Origin: Nephrocerus scutellatus
Lineage: Eukaryota > Arthropoda > Insecta > Diptera > Pipunculidae
Direction: 5' to 3'
Assembly (NCBI GenBank): GCA_947095585.1
Contig: OX352762.1
Coordinates: forward strand, 29,116,669-29,180,668
Length of the DNA: 64,000 nt
Part shown: positions 57,901-64,000 of the stretch, in pieces
How positions within the stretch are numbered: the first letter of the stretch is position 1
Layout of the letters: each line of letters begins with the position of its first letter
The notes under the pieces: generated by a model
Database searches by the model: none
The model's input: the letters and a program-made list of their open reading frames with translations, nothing else
What the model was told of the DNA's origin: nothing
Translations under genes and position numbers: made by a program

Positions 57901-58463
57901 GTGATCAAGGTTCTGAATTTACCAGCAACATATTTAAAGAACTATGCAAACAATACAGTATACAGCTACACTTCACATCCTTTCAACAGTCAACCAGTAA
58001 CTCTCCCGTCGAAAGATTACACTCATCTCTTACCGAAATCTATAGGATCATTTTGATAAAAAGAAAAGAAAATCACTTAGACTTAGAACATGAAGAAATT
58101 TTAGCCGAAACTATAACCACATATAACAATGCTATCCATTCTGCAACCAAGCTAACACCATTTGAATTATTTTATGGAAGAACCCAAGAATTTAACAAAA
58201 ATTTACAATTCAGTAACGAACATGATTACCTTAAAAAACTAAATGAGTACCAAGAAATTCTGTATCCAAAAATTAAAGAAAGAGTTGAAAACATAACCAA
58301 TAATAGGATAGATAAACTTAACGAAAACCGGGAAGAACCCGAAGAACTAGCTATTAATGATATAATTTATAGAAAAGAATGTCGTAGAAACAAACAAATA
58401 TTTTGTTATTTGTTAAAAACTTCACATCCGTACTTACACCACGTTTTTCGAAGCATGTTGTAA
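54951..58463 (+). CDS. pol: Pol polyprotein of errantivirus B, altered C-terminus
   Basis: About 1,170 codons after the frameshift. Protease: LIDTGASSS near 55061-55087. RT: RLVIDFRKLNEKTI, LRMPFGLKNSPSTFQRVMD, then YIDD at about 56298-56319. RNase H: TTDASNFAIGAILSQG near 56740-56790 and NADALSRI near 57070. Integrase: HINNNHRG ... CEKCQ zinc region near 57540-57660, Asp in LHIDVY near 57740, Asp in CDQGSEF near 57902 and Glu in PVERLHS near 58010. All catalytic residues are present. Near the end, about 38 bases (58395-58432) look foreign to the integrase tail. The usual Lys/Arg-rich ending continues after them in another frame, so the last few dozen residues are replaced and a premature TAA is used at 58461-58463. 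Confidence 0.92.
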   Translation, partial: FSPIRLLEPTGYIDINKHGHTLPYIHISSPYGRPLKFLIDTGASSSFLNPEFTHPDDRITCNPITITTILNKHDLNKQVTLPIFSEFKTSGKIKFLLFKFHQYFDGLLGLDALTKLGAKVDLCNNILITNNSILPLRFKPNFNSGKILIPSNSKQIVKVPVDIRNGDIYTKTIAIEPQLHISEGLYKANDWFSLVEVTNNSDQNKILLIEQPLKVKQYNPSEFIEINNFNIENNENLNQADITNLIRSSHLNSEERHNLLKICKSYDDIFFKEGTALSFSNKVKHRITTTDDLPIYTKSYRYPYIHKSEVQKQIAKMLEQKIIRPSHSSWSSPVWVVPKKIDASGKQKWRLVIDFRKLNEKTISDRYPLPNITEILDKLGKCLYFSTLDLASGFHQIEMHPDDIAKTAFTVESGHYEYLRMPFGLKNSPSTFQRVMDNVLKDLIGKICLVYIDDIIVFSTSLQEHIENLKRIFDRLRESNLKIQIDKSEFLHKEISFLGHIVSTDGIKPNPEKIQAIKQFPIPKTQKEIKSFLGLLGYYRKFIKDFAKLVKPMTECLKKGRTIKFTEPYIKAFEDCKNILTNDPILQYPDFTKDFILTTDASNFAIGAILSQGHIGSDRPICYASRTLTDTEINYSTIEKELLAIVWATKYFRPYLFGRKFQIVTDHRPLTWLMSLKEPNSKLVRWRLKLEEFDYEIIYKKGKLNTNADALSRIKLNTIKQEEMHTNDIITQDIPGTTVHSAEENLNDHIPVSERPINEFNIQLILTKASNSSMKIEAPFKNKLRRIIQRHEYTEESIIEIFKKFLPPNKTTAIFTDDETFRVVQFVYSQYFSNNRLFKFIRCTEKLTDVTDNDEQDQLINDYHINNNHRGINETLIHLKRTYFFPYMKAKITQSTNNCEKCQTLKYNRSPQKPNFEKPESPTKPLDILHIDVYTINNKNMLTIIDKFSRFASAYTLPSRNSINITKCMKQFFSLHGIPNKIVCDQGSEFTSNIFKELCKQYSIQLHFTSFQQSTSNSPVERLHSSLTEIYRIILIKRKENHLDLEHEEILAETITTYNNAIHSATKLTPFELFYGRTQEFNKNLQFSNEHDYLKKLNEYQEILYPKIKERVENITNNRIDKLNENREEPEELAINDIIYRKECRRNKQIFCYLLKTSHPYLHHVFRSML

Positions 58464-58590
58464 GAAGAGATAACAAAGTAACAGTTTTAACTAACGATTA
58501 TAGAAAATTGCACAAGTCAAAAATCAAAAAGAAAAAGAAAACACAAATAATAGGACAATAAGGAAATTTAAGACAATTAAAAATTTATAT

Positions 58591-58603
58591 ATTTTATTCT
58601 AGG
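58591..58603 (+). promoter_or_regulatory. Env splice acceptor, errantivirus B
   Basis: ATTTTATTCTAG ends at 58602: a pyrimidine-rich tract and CTAG, with the env frame open from 58562 onward. Phase matches the donor at 53520. Confidence 0.75.
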
Positions 58604-60220
58604 ATAATCGCTGTCACAGCACAAAAACTAGAGACGCAGGAATTAACGGAAAAACAAACAATACTTCCACTTAAAATAGGTACAGCACGAACAATAAGAA
58701 CTTACTGTAATCTCATACATATAATTAATTTGAAAACATACCAACAAAACATTGAAAAGATTTCCGACTCATTACTAGCCATTGACAGAGACTATAACCT
58801 AAAAGACACTATTGAAGTAACAAAAGCAAAATTAAAAGAAGTTGAATATAAGTTAAATGCACTATCACCACAAGTAAGGAGTAAAAGAGGACTGATAAAT
58901 GGGTTAGGTACAGCTGTCAAGTTCATTACGGGTAACATGGACGCAAACGATGCAGAAAACTTTAATAAACATATAGAAAGACTCACTTCTCAAGAAACTG
59001 AATTTCGAAATGAATTAGATAACGAAATAATGCTAAACACACAAATGATTCAGAGATTTGAGAATATAACCAACCATATCAACCAACAACAAAGTAGTAT
59101 TGAACATTTTCTTAATAAACTAAATGATGAAAGTAGTAACCGCATCCACACAAATGAACAGATTCTTCTCCGTACGCAATATCTTAGCCAAATTAACTAT
59201 AATATAGATTTACTTAATAATCACATAACAAATATAGCCGAATCAATCGTAATGGCTAAAGTAAACATGATTCCCAAATTCATCCTTAACCAGGATGAAC
59301 TCGATAAAATTCAGGAAATACTTTTAAATCAATCCGTTAAAATAAATTCAACCGAAAACATATATGAAATGTTAGGATTAAAAGCTTATTATAATAATAC
59401 AAACATCATACTTAATGTTCAGATACCTATCCTATCCCACGAAAAGTATTCCCTTCTTCATATTATTCCACTACCTATAAATTCCACTAAAGAAATAGCT
59501 ATTTCACCATACGCCCTATATAACTCCGAAAATATTCAATACCTCGACGAACCATGTCCCAAAGTAGAAAGCACTTATTATTGCAAAGAGTCTAGACGTC
59601 AAGAAAACATGAACCAGTCCACATGTCTAGGCAAACTTCTAACAAACCAACCAGCTACCTGTGCACTGAACGAAGTCGGACCAATATCAAAAATTCTTCA
59701 ACCAGAACCCAGCTACATCCTACTACTCCAAGCTCCAGATACAGAAATTAATTCATCATGCAGCTATGGACCACACATACTCTCCGGAAATATTCTCATA
59801 CGCTATGAAAACTGCGATGTAGAAATAAATGGAATCACGTACAGGAACCATCCCTCCGTATTCTGGCAGGAAGTCCACCTTTTACCAACATCACACCAGA
59901 AGATCAACGTAAATTTTACCACAGAAAAATTAAACCTCCAAAAATTGCAACAATACAACATGATAAATGAAAACGCCATCAACATCCTCCGAACAAATTT
60001 CGAAAATAAACATTCCTATACCTTTGCCTCAATTTTAATCTTAGCAACAATCATCATTTCATTAACAGCTTATACTTTCAGAAAATTAAGCACCAATAAA
60101 ATAATCCTTCAAAATTCAGCTCCAGCCACATATCCACAGTATCTCTGGCCGTCGCTTCATTCTAAGGGGGGAGGAGTTACATACCCCACACAGGTCACTC
60201 ACCCAACACAAGCCGCATAA
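58603..60220 (+). CDS. env: Env of errantivirus B, main exon
   Basis: An open frame of 539 codons continuing a short upstream exon, about 546 residues in all. No ATG is needed at the 5' end because the start is spliced on; the first in-frame TTG at 58730 is not a real start. A furin-type RSKR site at 58877-58888 is followed by the Gly-rich fusion-peptide region GLINGLGTAVKFITGN. Then come a long heptad/coiled-coil region, paired Cys (CPKVESTYYC, STCLG, ATCAL, SCSYG, NCDV) and a transmembrane helix near FASILILATIIISLTAY. A cytoplasmic tail ends inside the 3' LTR. This is the baculovirus F-like fusion protein of insect errantiviruses. It acts at membranes and would allow spread between cells. 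It appears complete. Confidence 0.92.
60164..60174 (+). promoter_or_regulatory. Polypurine tract of errantivirus B
   Basis: AAGGGGGGAGG abuts the first base of the 3' LTR. Confidence 0.93.
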
Positions 60221-60532
60221 AGCATCCGGCCCAATTGCGACACATATAATGCTAAATTAGCAAATTAATAAAAGTATCAATTTTGTCAATTAAATATATT
60301 TTTTGTAATGTCAATTAGGCAAAATAATAAAAGAGTCAATAATGTCAATTAGGCATAAATTCTGTAATGTTAATTAAGCAAAATATTTAAAATATCAATT
60401 TTGTCAATTAAGTAAAATAGATTGTTAAACCAATTTTCATTTTTAAAAGAAACAAATAAAGCAGTTGTAAATTAGCACTCAGTGGAACAAGTTGTATTTT
60501 TTTTAACACCCTCCGGTATCCACGACGTAATT
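60175..60532 (+). repeat. 3' LTR of errantivirus B
   Basis: 358 bp. I find no difference from 52462-52819 on reading. The env stop is at 60218-60220 within it. Confidence 0.97.
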
Positions 60533-61495
60533 CGTGCGGTTCCTGGCAATGAGCTTCAGCTCTCTCCAACTCTTCCCCAATTGCCGTGACTCCTCCTCAA
60601 CTGTTCTGCGCCATGTATTTCACGGACGACTTGTTCATCTACCATCTAACGGGTTCCATTGCATTGCGTAGTTTTCTATGGAACTGTCGCCTTTTCGGAG
60701 TGTATGACCACTGCCACTTCCGTCGTTGGATGGTTGTGCCTATTGGTTCCTGACCCGTTCTCTGGTAAAGGTGTTCGTTAGAAATACGGTTAGGCCAGAA
60801 ACCCTTAAGATGTTCCGTAGGCACCTATTTACGAACGTTTGTAATCTTTTGAGATACCAGCGGTCACATTCCAAGTGCTGCACCCATACAACAGCACAGA
60901 TTCAACATTTGAGTGGAACAGTCGCAGCTTAGTGTTTAAGCTGATCACATTGCTTCGCCCGCAACATTTGCCTCCCTCTCCACATTTGTTGTCATTTGGT
61001 GCAGCTCCATAATTCTGTGTTTGAGCTGAGATGTAAGAGTCCAACAAATTCCTCCGTTTCCAGAAGATAAAGCTGCGCGAAGTACATCGCTAATCACCAA
61101 CAAAAAAAGTATCGGCGATAGAATGCAACCTTGTCGTACCCCACTTAGGATCTCGAATTCCTCTGACAGGTTTCCTCTATGCAGCACATGACATTTAGAG
61201 TCATCATAGGTTGCTTTAATAATAGCTATTAGTTTATCGGGTATACCTCTCCTGCGCAACGCGAGCCAGATAAACTGTCTGTCACTGTCAAACGCCTAAT
61301 CAAAATCGATGAACAGCAGGTGCAGTGGTGACCGGAATTCAATGCACTGTTCAATAATGATCCGCAGGGTGTTTATGTGGTCTACACAGGAGGATCCAGT
61401 GCGGAAACCTGCTTGTTCGGCATCGAGTGTATCTTCCAGATGTTCCTTAATTCGCTCAAGTACTACTTTGGCTATTACCTTTGCAACTTATCACA
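60533..61495 (-). pseudogene. LINE reverse transcriptase relic interrupted by errantivirus B
   Basis: The minus strand reads AEQAGFRTGSSCVDHINTLR near 61380-61435 and HLLFIDFDQAFDS near 61285-61325 (first RT Asp). Then come RRRGIPDKLIAIIKATYDDS near 61200-61255 and GVRQGCILSPILFLLVISDV near 61090-61150. The segment near 60960-61080 has lost the YADD box. The C-terminal part reads VESVLLYGCSTW near 60880-60915 and a KSWRELKLIARNRT end at 60533-60570. The frame then continues at 52461-52370 beyond the provirus. Stops and frame shifts mark it as dead. It is distinct from the RTE-like family in this window. Confidence 0.75.
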
Positions 61496-61881
61496 TTCCA
61501 GAAACCAATCTTAGTCCGGGTACAATAGCCAAAAGTCGTCATTATTCGATTATTACTTATCCGAGGCGTTGTGTCGGTTTCAGTAGCGGGCATTTTTCGG
61601 TATCGCAGGATGCTAACTCACGTTACTTAGACTAGAAACGCTAGACCGTTTCATATATAAGGATTTATACACATAGTTGCCCGGGGACCACCACGAGGAG
61701 GTATAGAGCAAGCACTACATCACGAACTTGATTGTTGCGCTACTGGCCCAAACCAAGTTTTGAGCAGTCAGTAGTTTCCCGATCAATCGCAATGCAGATA
61801 AACCATAAATAATAATAATAATTATTTAAATAAAAATATATTTTTAGTTTAAAACTTTTTTAAAACCAAGTTAAAAGTATA
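61496..61881. other. Repeat-like spacer
   Basis: No gene recognised. (AAT)n lies at about 61808-61825. Confidence 0.4.
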
Positions 61882-62066
61882 AAACAACGTTATACCACGA
61901 TAATTGCTGCAGGTTGTGATATATCCTTTCTTACGGTACACAGGATTCCTATTTGCCAGTCTTCTGGCATAGCTACTTCCTCCCATATTTGCACTATTAG
62001 TTCATGAACTCCTTGGTGTATTGAGGGACCTCCTGTTTTAATCAGCTCCGCTGTGGTACTATCTGA
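61882..62066 (-). pseudogene. RTE-like LINE RT scrap, copy E
   Basis: The minus strand reads about 60 codons: STTAELIKTGGPSIHQGVHE, LIVQIWEEVAMPEDWQIGIL, then TTCSNYRG and ITL. The text matches copy D at 63655-63830, where VQVWEEEAMPEDWRRGILC and YSNYRGITLL are seen, but lies in the opposite orientation. Only the RT finger region is present. Confidence 0.72.
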
Positions 62067-62455
62067 TTCCGAGCATTACAAATACAAAAGCGGCACCTAT
62101 CAGAATTCAACATAATTATAAACATTTTAATAATCATAGCCAATGCATCCATTCTGATATGAACAAATATTAGTAAATTTAGTTTTTCGTAAATATCAAA
62201 TCCACCCCCACTTAGCGGGTCCAAACTTATTTTTATTTAAGAAATTAATTTTGTGAATTTGAGCCAAATCGTAACATAAATACGAAAACTTGAAATATCT
62301 TACTACAGCGTCACCTATCGGAATTAAACTTATGAAAAACCTTCCTGCAGACCAAACTAACATATTGTCCATGTTTGGTGTCAATCGGTCCAGCGGTTCT
62401 CGAGTTTTAGACGACCGTACCCGGAACGAAAATTTTTATATATAAAGATAAATTT
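62067..62455 (-). repeat. Unclassified interspersed repeat
   Basis: Two loosely similar segments each carry AGCG(G/T)CACCTATC(A/G)GAATT (62088 and 62306). It ends TCGGTCCAGCGGTTCTCGAG and ATATATAAAGATA, phrases often seen near 3' ends of insect transposons. No coding text. Confidence 0.4.
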
Positions 62456-62639
62456 ACAATTCTTATAGTTTTTTCAGTAATCATTGCGTTTAAATATTTT
62501 TCACAAATAACATTTACGTCACAATTGACACACTTCCATTAAATGATAATATGATGCATAACTGGATGCATAAATAGATCATTTATATTGTTCCGAAAAT
62601 GTAATTGAATATAAAAAGCTTTGCGTAGAAACTTCGGTT

Positions 62640-63235
62640 AGGACTTCATGCCCCATTAAAATTTTTAAAAATTTACCCGATTTTCTTCATATTTTATAGA
62701 CATGTGTCTCTCCGATGGAAACACTTTTTGTAAAAATTAGGGAGTGATCATGATAAGGGGGCTCCTTTTGCCCTTTGCGTATCAATTAGAGAATTTACAC
62801 GAAAAATTTTAATTTTTATGGTTGTATTTTTGACTTTGAGGTCAATTTTCTCCAGAAAACGCGTAATAAACATAACGTTATACAATTTTTAAATTCTCTT
62901 TATTAACTTCGCGTGCCCGTGGCTGGCTGGCTGTTCAGATTTTCTGATCAATTTTTAACCCACTTCCCCTAGCCCGATTTTATTGAAATTTTGCACACAT
63001 GTATATTTCCGGTGACAATACTTTCTATTACTATTAATTTGGGGCCCCTCGGACCTCGGGGTCGGCCCGATTTACTTTAAATTTTAAACATATGTGTATC
63101 TCCGATAGACCGAACTTTTTGTAAAAATTTTTACACATGTGTATCTCCGGTGAGAATAGTTTTTGAAAAATAATATTAATTTTTTCCAAATTAACCCGGT
63201 TCAAAATTTGCACACATATGTATCCCCTACATGAA
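62640..63235 (+). repeat. CACATGTG-family repeats, two copies
   Basis: A short copy (62640-62820) ends ATTAGAGAATTTACACGAAA. A longer one (62885-63235) starts TAAATTCTCTTTATTAACTT and holds four cores at about 62994, 63088, 63130 and 63208 (CACACATGTATATTTCCGG, ACATATGTGTATCTCCG, TACACATGTGTATCTCCGG, CACACATATGTATCC). It shows the sub-repeat structure most clearly. Confidence 0.7.
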
Positions 63236-63256
63236 AAATTTTAATTTTTATGGGTT

Positions 63257-63590
63257 CAGGTTCAGGTGCTCAGAGTATCCTGCTTGGTTTTGTATGCATG
63301 CTAGAGCCCGTTTTTGGATTTCAGAGCGAATATTTATTGATGATATCTGCTGCCTCACTTTTGATGACGCTTCGAGAATACGGTCTTCTTATTCACTTAA
63401 AGATGCTATTTCGGTTGATTAAATAAGTTCTTTCATTCTTCCCCATACAAAATAATCCAATTCTATAAGGTCAGGAGATCTTGCAGTCCAGTGAGCAGGT
63501 CCATTTCTTTCTATCCAATGATTACCGTACTCTTCATATAGCCAATTCCTTAACCCCTCGACCATAGTGGGGCACCATTCCATGGGAAAG
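63257..63590 (-). pseudogene. Mariner-like transposase, C-terminal scrap
   Basis: The minus strand reads NHWIERNGPAHWTARSPDLI, then ELDYFVWGRMKELI, the third-Asp region of a Tc1/mariner-type transposase (usual form PRSPDLTPLDFFLWG). A stop follows and then a C-terminal helix with EDRILEAS and SEIQKRALACIQ. The first two Asp blocks and both ends are absent. It differs clearly from the DD41D copy at 45919. Confidence 0.72.
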
Positions 63591-63654
63591 GGTGTGTTGT
63601 GTCAAATTTTCAAACCTGCAATACCGGTTACTATAGTAATAAATCACTGCTATA

Positions 63655-64000
63655 GTGAGAGGTATCCCAGCCGATCTGATTAAAACTCCAAGCAATTCAT
63701 GAACTAATAGTGCAAGTATGGGAGGAAGAAGCGATGCCAGAAGACTGGCGAAGAGGAATCCTGTGTCCCATACATAAGAAAGGAGATATCACAACCTACA
63801 GCAATTATCGTGGTATAACGTTGTTGAGTACTGCGTATAAGATTTTCTCCTCTATTCTTCAAGACAGGATAACCCCATACCTAAAGTCATCATTCCAAAC
63901 CAGTGAGGCTTCATCCCAGTGAGGCTTCATCCCAGGCCAATCAACAACTAATTAGATCTACACCCCTAGGCAGGTGATGGAAAAATGTCTTGAGTTTCAA
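63655..64000 (+). pseudogene. RTE-like LINE RT, copy D, runs off the window
   Basis: Reads PADLIKTP near 63670, VWEEEAMPEDWRRGILCPIH and KKGD near 63716-63787, then NYRGITLLSTAYKIFSSILQ near 63800-63860, and QVMEKCLEF at the window edge. A 17-base tandem duplication (CAGTGAGGCTTCATCCC at 63901 and 63918) disturbs the GFIPG block, so the frame is already broken. The remainder lies beyond base 64000. Confidence 0.8.

Larger units (their letters stand above)
52462..60532 (+). mobile_element. Errantivirus B, full-length, 17.6/Tom/yoyo-like
   Basis: An 8,071-bp provirus with LTRs at 52462-52819 and 60175-60532 (offset 7713) that look identical base for base. The 4-bp target duplication is CGTG at 52458-52461 and 60533-60536. 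LTRs begin AGTTAC and end TAATT. The order is LTR, tRNA-Ser primer site, leader with 39-bp repeats, gag, pol, spliced env, polypurine tract, LTR. The tRNA-Ser primer and Gag/Pol text place it with the 17.6/297/Tom/TED/yoyo branch. It is inserted in a LINE C-terminus. Identical LTRs imply very recent insertion; the only defect seen is near the pol 3' end. Confidence 0.96.

Noticed and set aside
58730..58732. TTG at 58730 as the env start
   Set aside because: The frame is open upstream to an in-phase splice acceptor at 58602, and errantivirus env is spliced.

Overview
The window looks like transposon-rich DNA from a higher fly (Diptera, probably Schizophora). The evidence is two insect errantiviruses (gypsy group), a DD41D mariner of the kind described from fruit flies, jockey-, LOA- and RTE-like LINE relics, and AT-rich intergenic DNA. 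I found no host protein gene, rRNA gene or intact tRNA gene. Almost all recognisable coding text belongs to mobile elements.

Layout. 1-9 kb: an RTE-like LINE relic, a jockey RT scrap, and two tandem minus-strand copies of a LOA-like LINE, one with a DUF4780-like ORF1. 9-19 kb: AT-rich DNA, a jockey relic, another LINE scrap, a 300-bp ATTTT microsatellite and a hAT transposase relic. 19-27 kb: a Helitron-like non-autonomous element, a second RTE-like copy, tRNA-like SINE traces and minisatellite. 27.8-34.8 kb: errantivirus A on the minus strand, complete with two apparently identical 492-bp LTRs and a TGCA target duplication; its env has lost its N-terminal part. 36-43 kb: more copies of the CACATGTG-bearing repeat family, a roughly 0.9-kb CCCTCAAGACC minisatellite and a chromovirus/CsRn1-like gag scrap. 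45.4-47.1 kb: a LINE RT split by a DD41D mariner. 48.9-51.4 kb: a third RTE-like copy amid an unclassified repeat, a long foldback and a 333-bp tandem duplication. 52.46-60.53 kb: errantivirus B on the plus strand, with identical 358-bp LTRs, a CGTG duplication, gag, pol and a spliced env, inserted in the last part of a LINE ORF. 61.5-64 kb: RTE-like scraps, repeats and a mariner-like C-terminal scrap.

How the parts work together. In each errantivirus, gag encodes the particle protein. Pol (protease, RT, RNase H, integrase) is expressed by a -1 frameshift out of gag. Env, a baculovirus-F-like fusion glycoprotein, comes from a spliced subgenomic RNA. A uses a tRNA-Lys primer site and B a tRNA-Ser site, so they are separate lineages. 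Errantivirus B is the most complete unit: its env splice donor and acceptor join in phase with a short upstream exon that starts a hydrophobic leader. Its one visible defect is a frame-disturbing stretch close to the integrase C-terminus.

Nested truncated elements and the lack of genes suggest heterochromatin or a piRNA-cluster-like trap. This is inference and needs small-RNA data.
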